64,000 bases of DNA, from assembly GCF_046054195.1 (NCBI RefSeq), contig NZ_JBEQCS010000007.1, positions 135,066-199,065 on the forward strand. The letters are read 5' to 3'. Origin of the DNA: Celerinatantimonas sp046054195 (lineage in GTDB: Bacteria > Pseudomonadota > Gammaproteobacteria > Enterobacterales > Celerinatantimonadaceae). Numbering within the stretch: position 1 is the first letter of the stretch; each line of letters begins with the position of its first letter. The notes beneath the pieces were generated by a model that ran no database searches, had not been told where the DNA came from, and saw only the letters and a list, made by a program, of their open reading frames with translations. The position numbers and the translations under genes were made by a program. Shown piece after piece: positions 52,413 through 59,702 of the stretch.

Positions 52413-52849
52413 TTGAGCAAGGCTCGAAGGTCTGTTTGCACTTTGTGCTGGTTAAAACAGATGGACAGGTTGTTGAATCAACCTATGAACGAGGCCATCC
52501 AGTTGATTTAACAATCGGTGATGGCCATCTTCCGCCAAGCTTTGAGCATTATCTGCTGGGCCTTAATGTAGGTGATAAGCAGCAGTGGGAGCTTAGCGCT
52601 GACAAGGCGTTCGGTGAACACTTAAGTGAACGGGTAAGTTATTTTACTCGCGATCAATTTCCATCGGATGAAGCGTTGAAAGTTGGCATGGTGATGGGGT
52701 TCTCTCAGCCTAATGGGGCTGAATTGCCAGGGATTATTCAAGCCATAGAAGGCGATAGCGTGACTGTCGATTTTAACCATCCGTTGGCGGGTGAGCCAAT
52801 TGTGTTTGCCGTTGAAATCGTCTCTTATGAAACACCTGACCGGAGGTAA
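52409..52849 (+). CDS. fkpB: FKBP-type peptidyl-prolyl isomerase (SlpA)
   Basis: A 146-residue SlyD-like isomerase. FKBP half: GSKVCLHFVLVKTDGQVVEST, GDGHLPPSFEHYLLGL; inserted-flap half: FSQPNGAELPGII and VDFNHPLAGEPIVFAVEIV. There is no histidine-rich tail, as expected for SlpA. Four-base overlap with lspA; ispH follows two bases later. Confidence 0.95.
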   Translation: MIEQGSKVCLHFVLVKTDGQVVESTYERGHPVDLTIGDGHLPPSFEHYLLGLNVGDKQQWELSADKAFGEHLSERVSYFTRDQFPSDEALKVGMVMGFSQPNGAELPGIIQAIEGDSVTVDFNHPLAGEPIVFAVEIVSYETPDRR

Positions 52850-52851
52850 AA

Positions 52852-53787
52852 GTGGAGATTATTTTAGCTAATCCACGAGGTTTTTGTGCCGGTGTCGATA
52901 GAGCTATCTCTATTGTTGAGCGGGCGTTGGAGCTATTTGAAGCGCCAATTTATGTTCGCCATGAAGTGGTTCATAACCGCTTTGTGGTGGATGGGTTGCG
53001 CCAGCGAGGGGCTGTTTTTGTCGACGAGCTTGATGAAGTTCCAGAAAATGCCATTTGTATTTTTAGTGCTCATGGCGTTGCCCAGGCTGTTCGTCAAGAA
53101 GCGAAAGCGCGTCAGCTAAAGATTTTTGATGCAACATGTCCATTGGTGACAAAAGTTCATATGGAAGTAACCCGCGCTAGCCGCCGCGGTACAGAGTGTA
53201 TTTTAATTGGTCATCATGGACACCCTGAAGTCAACGGTACGATGGGCCAGTATAGTAATCCTGATGGCGGGATTTATCTGGTTGAGACGGTCGAAGACGT
53301 TGCTCGATTAGAGATTAAAAACCCAGATAATCTGTTCTATTGCACGCAAACCACACTCTCTGTTGATGACACCTCTGATGTGATTGACGCGCTGCGAGAG
53401 CGGTTTGTGAATATTCAGGGACCGCGTAAAGATGATATCTGCTATGCAACGCAGAATCGTCAGGATGCTGTTTCAAATTTGGCTAGAAATGCCGATGTGG
53501 TGTTAGTTGTCGGCTCGGCAAACTCATCAAATTCAAATAGATTGCGTGAAAAAGCTGCTCGTCTTGGAACGCCAGCCTATCTGATTGACAGCTCTGAAGA
53601 CATCGATGCGAATTGGTTTAACCAAGATAGCAAAATTGGCGTGACTGCAGGTGCTTCAGCGCCCGAAGTCTTAGTTGAAGATGTCATTAGCCGTTTGCAA
53701 GAACTCGGTGCCACAACTGTTACTGAGGCCTCTGGCCGCGAAGAAAGTATTGTTTTTGAAGTGCCAAGCGAGCTGCGTATTATTTAA
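52852..53787 (+). CDS. ispH: 4-hydroxy-3-methylbut-2-enyl diphosphate reductase
   Basis: Last enzyme of the MEP isoprenoid pathway, with a 4Fe-4S cluster. Cys12 (RGFCAGVDRAI), Cys96 (DATCPLVTKVH) and the third cysteine in DDICYATQNRQ are the cluster ligands. HHGHPEV holds the catalytic histidine and SNSNRL binds diphosphate. The start is GTG at 52852 with CGGAGG ahead. A terminator follows, then the minor pilin genes. Confidence 0.97.
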   Translation: MEIILANPRGFCAGVDRAISIVERALELFEAPIYVRHEVVHNRFVVDGLRQRGAVFVDELDEVPENAICIFSAHGVAQAVRQEAKARQLKIFDATCPLVTKVHMEVTRASRRGTECILIGHHGHPEVNGTMGQYSNPDGGIYLVETVEDVARLEIKNPDNLFYCTQTTLSVDDTSDVIDALRERFVNIQGPRKDDICYATQNRQDAVSNLARNADVVLVVGSANSSNSNRLREKAARLGTPAYLIDSSEDIDANWFNQDSKIGVTAGASAPEVLVEDVISRLQELGATTVTEASGREESIVFEVPSELRII

Positions 53788-53810
53788 TATCGTTTAGCTT
53801 AAGTAATTAG

Positions 53811-53832
53811 ACCTCCTGCGGGAGGTTTTTTT
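53811..53832 (+). terminator. Terminator after ispH
   Basis: ACCTCC (53811-53816) and GGAGGT (53821-53826) around TGCG, with seven T residues from 53826. It separates the ispH operon from the pilin cluster. Confidence 0.9.
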
Positions 53833-53897
53833 ATGCCTGTAAAAAGTGTTTTTGACTTTAATGATAAAAATATTAATAATGGTCTAGCCATTTTAAG

Positions 53898-54332
53898 ATG
53901 ATGATTGTTGTGAAAAACCTTGGGTTTAGTCTGGTGGAAGTGTTAGTCGCTGGCATGTTATTGGCTGTGGTGATGGTCGCGCAGATTCAGAGTGTGCAAA
54001 ATATGTTGGTTGATCAACGCCGCGACGAGCAGTTGCAAAGTATTGAGGCAATTAATCGCTCGATTCTAGCCCTTGCTATAGCCCAACATACAATTTGGCT
54101 GACAGATGGTTCATGGCAGTGGCGCTACCATGATGGTAGTTCTGATGATGATTCACGCTTGGCAGGTTTAGTTAAAGTGATCCAAGAGCAGCAGCTTGAT
54201 GTGAGTGATTTTTCAATTAACTTAAATGTTAGTGCATCCGGCTTAGCTGATTGGACGATTCGTTGGCAAAGCAACACTTGTGAGAGCGAGTGTCCATCTC
54301 GTAGTATTTCTCGACAAGTGCAACTGATGTGA
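53898..54332 (+). CDS. pilV: Minor type IV pilin, PilV-like
   Basis: A 144-residue prepilin. The leader of nine residues ends in NLG, and cleavage before FSLVEVLVAGMLLAVVMV gives the type III signal with Glu5. The head has a cysteine pair late in the chain (CESEC). In type IV pilus systems PilV belongs to the minor-pilin priming complex. AAGATG-type upstream sequence gives weak start support; ATG at 53898 or 53901. First gene of a four-gene plus-strand cluster. Confidence 0.85.
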   Translation: MMIVVKNLGFSLVEVLVAGMLLAVVMVAQIQSVQNMLVDQRRDEQLQSIEAINRSILALAIAQHTIWLTDGSWQWRYHDGSSDDDSRLAGLVKVIQEQQLDVSDFSINLNVSASGLADWTIRWQSNTCESECPSRSISRQVQLM

Positions 54333-55243
54333 TGAAGCGTATACGGTGCCTCGGATATTCGTTACTTGAGGTAATGATTGCGCTAAGTTTGGCGCTGCTG
54401 ATTTTAGCGGGAGGTTATCATTGGTATTTGAGCTTAACTGAGCAGCAACAACGCCTCAACCAGTACAGCAATATTCGCATGCGCGCCGAAGCTGCAATGA
54501 ATTTAATGGCTTCTTCAATTGCTAACTCAGGCAGTTGGGGCGGATTAAACTATCTTTTTGAAAACGCCGACCTTTCAACGCTTAATCAAGATTGGTGCGA
54601 ACTTTCGCAGCTGCCAGTACTCACTGATGATGACGGCTTTGCCGTAGCGATTGAGGCGTTTACAACGCCTGCTGATGCCAGTGAATTGGGGTGCTTAGGC
54701 TCGCAAACACATCCGTTGCTAGCTGACTCTGTCGTGTTGCAATTGCGTGAATTAACAGGGCCGGTTACCAGTAAACCTGATGAAGGGGTCATCTGGCAGA
54801 GCACTCAAAATGATGGAACAGTTTATTACTGGTCTTATCAAAATGAGTGGTTTTTCTTAGTTCATGACGATGAGAGCGTTGGCTTGATGCGACTTTATGC
54901 TGATTCCGATGGCGTTAAAGGAGCAACTGGTGGTGTTTTAATTCAGTCGATTACTCAGCTCAATATGGAGTTTGGATTGTGCTCGTCAAGTGGTGAATTG
55001 AACTGGCTCACTCTTTCACAGATGGATGCCTTAAGCTGGGAGAAAGTGCGAATAGTTCATCTAGGAATACTAGCCCAGGCACTGAGCCCTGATCAAAGCT
55101 ATTTAAACACCAATCAGTATACGCTGGCTGGTGAAACATTCGGGCCATTTAATGATCATTATCGACGCGTTGCATTGAATCAGCTGATTGCTCTGTCGCC
55201 TGGGGAGTCGCCATGTTCAGACGAGCAAACTCAGGCATTGTAA
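54332..55243 (+). CDS. pilW: Minor type IV pilin, PilW-like
   Basis: A 303-residue prepilin with cleavage after CLG before YSLLEVMIALSLALLILAGG (Glu5 present). Its length and the segment RAEAAMNLMASSIANSGSWGG fit PilW. The head has scattered cysteines. The ATG at 54332 overlaps the pilV stop (TGATG); a GTG one codon earlier is open. The 3' end overlaps pilX by 31 bases. Confidence 0.85.
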   Translation: MKRIRCLGYSLLEVMIALSLALLILAGGYHWYLSLTEQQQRLNQYSNIRMRAEAAMNLMASSIANSGSWGGLNYLFENADLSTLNQDWCELSQLPVLTDDDGFAVAIEAFTTPADASELGCLGSQTHPLLADSVVLQLRELTGPVTSKPDEGVIWQSTQNDGTVYYWSYQNEWFFLVHDDESVGLMRLYADSDGVKGATGGVLIQSITQLNMEFGLCSSSGELNWLTLSQMDALSWEKVRIVHLGILAQALSPDQSYLNTNQYTLAGETFGPFNDHYRRVALNQLIALSPGESPCSDEQTQAL

Positions 55244-55611
55244 TGGTCAGTATCTTGATTTTGCTAATGGTGATGACGATTGCAACTCTCAACATCATTG
55301 AGCTTAGTCGCCAAGCTGGCGAAACAGTGATGATCAGTAGAAGTAGTAACATTGCGTATATAAATTTGTTTAATCAAAGTTCAGCATGGGTAAGCGCCAA
55401 TATTCAAAGTGATTCGACTGGGCAATGGCTTTGTAAGAGTTCGTGTCTTAACAGTCAAAGCCAATGTGGTATTTATGCCTCAAGTATTGTTGTTGATAAT
55501 CATCAGCTCAATGTCGGTATGATCAAATCATCTCCGCCTGAATCTGTTGGGCTATGTGCTAAAAGTCAGCTTACCCAGCCTATAGGCAGTTTATTATGGA
55601 TGAATCGGTAA
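55213..55611 (+). CDS. pilX: Minor type IV pilin, PilX-like
   Basis: A 132-residue protein with leader MFRRANSG and hydrophobic IVMVSILILLMVMTIATL, lacking Glu5 as PilX proteins do. The head has several cysteines (CKSSC, CGIY, LCAKS). Overlaps pilW and pilE. In most relatives a large pilY1 adhesin gene follows pilX; here there is none. Confidence 0.8.
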   Translation: MFRRANSGIVMVSILILLMVMTIATLNIIELSRQAGETVMISRSSNIAYINLFNQSSAWVSANIQSDSTGQWLCKSSCLNSQSQCGIYASSIVVDNHQLNVGMIKSSPPESVGLCAKSQLTQPIGSLLWMNR

Positions 55612-56021
55612 AGAGCTCTGGTTGGACTTTAATTGAGCTTTTAATTGCGATGGCTATTAGTGTGCTATTAATGCTAATGGCATTGCCGAGTTATTGCAGT
55701 TGGCTTGGTGAATATCATCGTCAGCAGGCGATTGTTCAGTTGTATGCGCTTCGCGAGACAATGGAGCAGTATTATTTGGACAATGATCAGTGGCCTGCTA
55801 ATTTAGCCGCACTATCTTTTACCTCTGGCAGTGTTGAAGGCTACCAATTTGCACTAACTTCTAATGATGAAGACAGTCCGCCTTCGTTAAGTGCCACTCC
55901 TTCATCAGCACAAATGCACGACGACCCGCAAGTTGAACAAATTACTATGGATGTGAATGGCACTTGTGAAGTTACTATGGTGGATGGCTCAGTCGCCGTC
56001 TGCCAAGGGGCATTGAGCTGA
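55596..56021 (+). CDS. pilE: Minor type IV pilin, PilE-like
   Basis: A 141-residue prepilin: leader MDESVKSSG, then WTLIELLIAMAISVLLMLMALPSY split around Glu5. Tryptophan at position +1 is unusual; phenylalanine or methionine is common. LRETMEQYYLDNDQWPANL is the typical PilE helix. Its 3' end overlaps the opposing fimT-like gene by 33 bases. Confidence 0.85.
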   Translation: MDESVKSSGWTLIELLIAMAISVLLMLMALPSYCSWLGEYHRQQAIVQLYALRETMEQYYLDNDQWPANLAALSFTSGSVEGYQFALTSNDEDSPPSLSATPSSAQMHDDPQVEQITMDVNGTCEVTMVDGSVAVCQGALS

Positions 56022-56528
56022 TTTCACATGGAAATTGGCGACAGCGCTGACTGTGATAGCTCGCGCTTGTTGGTTTTCACAAAGATAAAGCGTCTGCTGG
56101 TAACCATATGCAAAGCCTCGATTATTAATCCGAATGTGGCTACGGGAGCCATTAATCTGAACCGCTTGAGGTAATTCAATAGTTTTTAAAAGCTCATCCT
56201 CGCCATTTAACTCACCATTTCCATCTTCATCAATAAAAATGCTGATTTGATTTATCCATGAATCTTGGCACTCTTGAGTGTTACTTAATGAACAAATCTG
56301 TATAAAATTTTGCGTTTGCAGTGCTTGAAGTTTAGCCCAGCGCAAACTGCTGATTAACGATTGAGCAGCTTGTTGGAGTTGTTGGGATTGAATAAAATAA
56401 CTATTTGGCGACAACGAAAACCGGGCAAACAAGGCAATAAGACAAGTAGCTATCAGCATCTCGGTTAATGAGAGCCCTGATATTTTTATTGGTTTGACAA
56501 TATGTTGTTTGTTATGAGCACAATACAT
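55989..56528 (-). CDS. fimT: GspH/FimT-type pseudopilin
   Basis: A 179-residue protein from the ATG at 56528; a TTG at 56588 adds 20 residues. The prepilin peptidase site is KISG before LSLTEMLIATCLIALF (Glu5 present), giving a long leader of 18. LRWAKLQALQTQNFIQICSL and DEDGNGELNGEDELL (a GspH-type loop) support the GspH/FimT family. It is on the strand opposite to the other pilins. It lacks a good Shine-Dalgarno. The glnB promoter would lie in the divergent gap. Confidence 0.82.
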   Translation of the reverse strand: MYCAHNKQHIVKPIKISGLSLTEMLIATCLIALFARFSLSPNSYFIQSQQLQQAAQSLISSLRWAKLQALQTQNFIQICSLSNTQECQDSWINQISIFIDEDGNGELNGEDELLKTIELPQAVQINGSRSHIRINNRGFAYGYQQTLYLCENQQARAITVSAVANFHVKSAQCPLADGD

Positions 56529-56653
56529 AGCATATAGTGTAAACAGCTGAGTGTGATTTATATTGTTAATTCTATCAATAAAAATCAATAGTTGTTTGTC
56601 GCATACAGCTGCTTTTATCTATATTGATATGTAAGACAAGTGAGGGAGCAAAT

Positions 56654-56992
56654 ATGAAACAGGTCGTTGCAATTATTAAACCTTTTAAAATGGATGATGT
56701 TCGAGAAGCATTAGCTAACGTCGGCATTACAGGAATGACGGTGACAGAAGTGAAGGGTTTTGGACGACAAAAAGGTCATACAGAGCTCTATCGAGGTGCT
56801 GAGTACACAGTCGATTTTTTACCTAAAGCAAAAATTGAAATGGTTGTTGAAGATGAAGATGTCGAACGCTGTATCGAGATTATCACTCACACCGCTCGTA
56901 CTGGCAAAATCGGTGACGGGAAAATTTTTGTGCGTGAAATCCAGCGGGCGATTCGAATTCGTACCGGTGAAGTGGACCAAGACGCAATTTAA
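56654..56992 (+). CDS. glnB: Nitrogen regulatory protein P-II
   Basis: Trimeric signal protein that reads 2-oxoglutarate, ATP and glutamine (by uridylylation) and controls GlnE and NtrB. The 112 residues from the ATG at 56654 match the family length. Tyr51 in LYRGAEYTVDFLPK is the uridylylation site; VKGFGRQKGH and TGKIGDGKIFV bind nucleotide. GAGGGAGC lies upstream. No amtB is linked, which suits GlnB rather than GlnK. Confidence 0.97.
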   Translation: MKQVVAIIKPFKMDDVREALANVGITGMTVTEVKGFGRQKGHTELYRGAEYTVDFLPKAKIEMVVEDEDVERCIEIITHTARTGKIGDGKIFVREIQRAIRIRTGEVDQDAI

Positions 56993-57000
56993 CTCAATGA

Positions 57001-57032
57001 CGATGGCTCCATTGTGGAGCCATCGGCGCTTT
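57001..57032. terminator. Convergent hairpin between glnB and bamD
   Basis: CGATGGCTCCA (57001-57011) and TGGAGCCATCG (57015-57025) form an 11-base stem around TTG, right after the glnB stop. GCGCTTT follows. It probably serves both genes. Confidence 0.75.
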
Positions 57033-57037
57033 AAAAC

Positions 57038-57778
57038 TTAAGAAGAAGGCTGAGCATCAAGTACGCTCTGGCTGCGTTGGGCCAGTTGTGGTAAGCCTAA
57101 TTTTTTATAACCTGCCACCATTACTTTAAGAGCCGCTTTTGTTTGAGAGCTTTGCGGATAAGTTGTCAGAATATTCTTCGCTCGGTTGATAGCCGCTAAA
57201 TAAGCTTCTCGTTTCATATAATAATGGGCAATGTCGATATCATGACGAGCCAGTTTATCTTCGAGTGAGATCATCCGTTGGCGAGCATCTGCGGCATATT
57301 TACTGTTTGGGTAATGTTCGACAATGATTTTAAAATCTTTAAATGCCGCTTTTGAATAACTCGGATCGCGACTCGCTCGGTCAATCCCTAAAAATGACTG
57401 CATAAAGTTATAGTCTGCCGCGATATTGGTCAGGCCTCGCATATAATAAACATAATCAAGCGATTTATTCACCGGATTGTTGCGAATGAACTGATCAATA
57501 TTGGCCAGAGCTTTCTCAGTCTCTTCACGTTTGTAATAAATGTAAATCAGTTTGAGCTGGACTTGTGTTGCGTACGGGCCAAAAGGGTAACGGTTATCAA
57601 GTGCTTCAAAATATTGTTCTGCTCGTTTGTAATCGCTGACAGATAAAGCTTCTTGCGCATCGCTGTAGAGTTGGGCGGCCGGTTTATCTGGGACGGCAGG
57701 TTTATCATGAGTACTTGAACAACCAGTTAACAATGCTACGCAAAGCGAAAAACTGGCAAAAATATGACTATAACGCAT
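57038..57778 (-). CDS. bamD: Outer membrane assembly lipoprotein BamD
   Basis: Essential lipoprotein of the BAM complex. The lipobox LLTGC puts the lipidated residue at Cys20. TPR repeats follow (LYSDAQEALSVSDYKRAEQYF, PFGPYATQVQLKLIYIYYK, PNSKYAADARQRM). The 246 residues equal E. coli BamD (245). Divergent from rluD, the conserved arrangement. Confidence 0.97.
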   Translation of the reverse strand: MRYSHIFASFSLCVALLTGCSSTHDKPAVPDKPAAQLYSDAQEALSVSDYKRAEQYFEALDNRYPFGPYATQVQLKLIYIYYKREETEKALANIDQFIRNNPVNKSLDYVYYMRGLTNIAADYNFMQSFLGIDRASRDPSYSKAAFKDFKIIVEHYPNSKYAADARQRMISLEDKLARHDIDIAHYYMKREAYLAAINRAKNILTTYPQSSQTKAALKVMVAGYKKLGLPQLAQRSQSVLDAQPSS

Positions 57779-57905
57779 AAGCAGAATGGAAGTTTCCTAA
57801 AATAACTGTGTGCATAAAAATGAAAGTATCCTTTATGCTTTTGCAAAAGAAAAGCTAAAATACCCAACTTTGCTAAATTAGATATATAAATCACAAGTGG
57901 TTGCT

Positions 57906-58877
57906 ATGAGTCAACAGATAGAATTACAGGCCAAAGTTGCTGAAGATCATACCGGAATGCGCCTTGATCAGGTGCTTTCCGAGCTCTTTAGCGATTATTC
58001 TCGTTCACGCCTTAAAGAGTGGATTATTCAAGGGCAGGTCTATATCGATGGCCGAGTTGCAGATAAACCACGTGAAAAACTTCAAGGGTTTGAAACGCTT
58101 ACACTTAAGGCTGTCATTGAAGATGTCATTGATTGGCAACCAGAACCCGTTGATCTGAATATTGTCTATGAAGACGATGATATTTTGGTGATCAACAAAG
58201 CTGCTGGCCAAGTGGTGCATCCTGGGGCTGGAAATCATTCAGGCACTATTTTGAACGGCCTTTTGTATCACTATCCACAGAGCCGAACTTTGGCAAGAGC
58301 AGGTATTGTTCATCGTTTAGATAAAGATACTACCGGGTTGATGGTGGTGGCTAAGAGTGTTGCGGCTCAAACTCATTTAGTAGATGCATTGCAAAAACGA
58401 GAAATTACTCGTGAGTATGAAGCCATTGCGATTGGTTCGATGACGGCGGGCGGTTTAGTCGATGAACCTATCGGACGACACAAAACTAAACGTACTCAGA
58501 TGGCTGTCGATCCGTTTGGCCGACCCGCTGTTACACATTATCGCGTTGCTGAAAAATTCCGTCAGCATACTCGGTTGCGGCTGCGTCTTGAAACGGGGCG
58601 TACTCACCAGATCCGCGTACACATGGCTCATATCGGTCACCCATTGGTTGGCGATCCGGTCTATGCCGGACGGTTGCGTTTACCTAGAGGCGCCAGTGAT
58701 GAGCTTGTTCAAGTGCTGCGAGATTTTCAGCGCCAAGCACTGCATGCGGCAATGCTTCGCTTAGCCCATCCAATTAGTGGCGAGATGATGCAGTGGCAGG
58801 CTGATGTTCCCAGTGATATGGTGAAAGTTGCCGATGCGCTGCGCCGAGATAGCGAGGCGCACGACTGGCAAATTTAA
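57906..58877 (+). CDS. rluD: 23S rRNA pseudouridine synthase RluD
   Basis: Makes pseudouridines 1911, 1915 and 1917 in helix 69. N-terminal S4 domain (about 15-75, RLDQVLSELFSDYSRSRLKEWI), then the RluA-type catalytic domain with the aspartate in GIVHRLDKDTTGLMVVAK, and LRLRLETGRTHQIRVH. I chose the ATG at 57906 (323 residues); a GTG three codons upstream is open. pgeF follows 18 bases later. Confidence 0.96.
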   Translation: MSQQIELQAKVAEDHTGMRLDQVLSELFSDYSRSRLKEWIIQGQVYIDGRVADKPREKLQGFETLTLKAVIEDVIDWQPEPVDLNIVYEDDDILVINKAAGQVVHPGAGNHSGTILNGLLYHYPQSRTLARAGIVHRLDKDTTGLMVVAKSVAAQTHLVDALQKREITREYEAIAIGSMTAGGLVDEPIGRHKTKRTQMAVDPFGRPAVTHYRVAEKFRQHTRLRLRLETGRTHQIRVHMAHIGHPLVGDPVYAGRLRLPRGASDELVQVLRDFQRQALHAAMLRLAHPISGEMMQWQADVPSDMVKVADALRRDSEAHDWQI

Positions 58878-58895
58878 GTATTAAGGGGGCAAATC

Positions 58896-59618
58896 ATGGC
58901 AGTTAATAATATTGAATCAATTTTCCCTGATACGGTGAAAGCGGTTTATACCGACCGCTTGTCAGGCTACAGTCAGGGACCTTATGAGAGCTACAATCTC
59001 GGCGCTCACGTGGGCGATGTGAAAGAGCATGTGGCTCGTAATCGACGTGATTTTGCCAGTCATCTGCCAAGTATGCCCTGTTGGTTAAATCAGGTTCATA
59101 GCAATGAGCTCGTTGATGCTGGATTGTCGCAAGAGGGCGTTACGGCTGATGGGGCTTATACCCGTGGGCGTAATATCCCGTGTGTCGTGATGGTTGCAGA
59201 TTGTCTGCCCATTTTAATTGCTGATACACAGGGGCGAGCCGTTGCTGCCGTGCATGGTGGTTGGCGCGGTTTAGCCAGTGGTATTATCAAACGTGCGGTC
59301 GATACATTGGATTGCCCAAGCAATGAGCTGGTGGCTTGGTTGGGGCCTGCCATTGGTCCGGATGCTTTTCAGGTCGGTGATGATGTCCTGCAGGCGTTTA
59401 GCTCTCAGATGGGAGAGGTGGCGCAAAGCGCCTTTAAAGCCGATGGCGAACGATATTTGGCTGACCTTAAATTGCTAGCTCAATTACAATTGCAACAACT
59501 AGGTGTTGAGCAAATTGCTGTGCATCCGAGTTGTACGTATCGCGATTCCACTCACTTTTTCTCCTATCGAAGAGATGGGCAAACCGGTCGGATGGCGGCA
59601 GCTATCTGGTTGGAATAA
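58896..59618 (+). CDS. pgeF: Peptidoglycan editing factor PgeF (YfiH)
   Basis: A 240-residue DUF152 protein. The putative metal and catalytic residues lie in LNQVHSNE, VVMVADCLPILIAD and AVHGGWRGLASGI, and the end HPSCTYRDSTHFFSYRRDG is a family block. PgeF removes wrongly incorporated serine-containing muropeptide precursors in E. coli. GGGGGC-type Shine-Dalgarno ahead. Gene order rluD-pgeF-clpB as in E. coli. Confidence 0.95.
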   Translation: MAVNNIESIFPDTVKAVYTDRLSGYSQGPYESYNLGAHVGDVKEHVARNRRDFASHLPSMPCWLNQVHSNELVDAGLSQEGVTADGAYTRGRNIPCVVMVADCLPILIADTQGRAVAAVHGGWRGLASGIIKRAVDTLDCPSNELVAWLGPAIGPDAFQVGDDVLQAFSSQMGEVAQSAFKADGERYLADLKLLAQLQLQQLGVEQIAVHPSCTYRDSTHFFSYRRDGQTGRMAAAIWLE

Positions 59619-59632
59619 TTCTTGCGTTTGCT

Positions 59633-59661
59633 CTTGAATATTGCCTCCGCTATACCCACAT
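59633..59661 (+). promoter_or_regulatory. Sigma-32 heat-shock promoter of clpB
   Basis: CTTGAA (59633-59638) and CCCACAT (59655-59661) with a 16-base spacer, 41 bases before the clpB ATG. The heat-shock consensus is CTTGAA and CCCCATNT with a spacer of about 13-16. Confidence 0.7.
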
Positions 59662-59702
59662 CATTGTTAAATTGATTGAATGGTCATTGATGTGGAGGCG
59701 AT

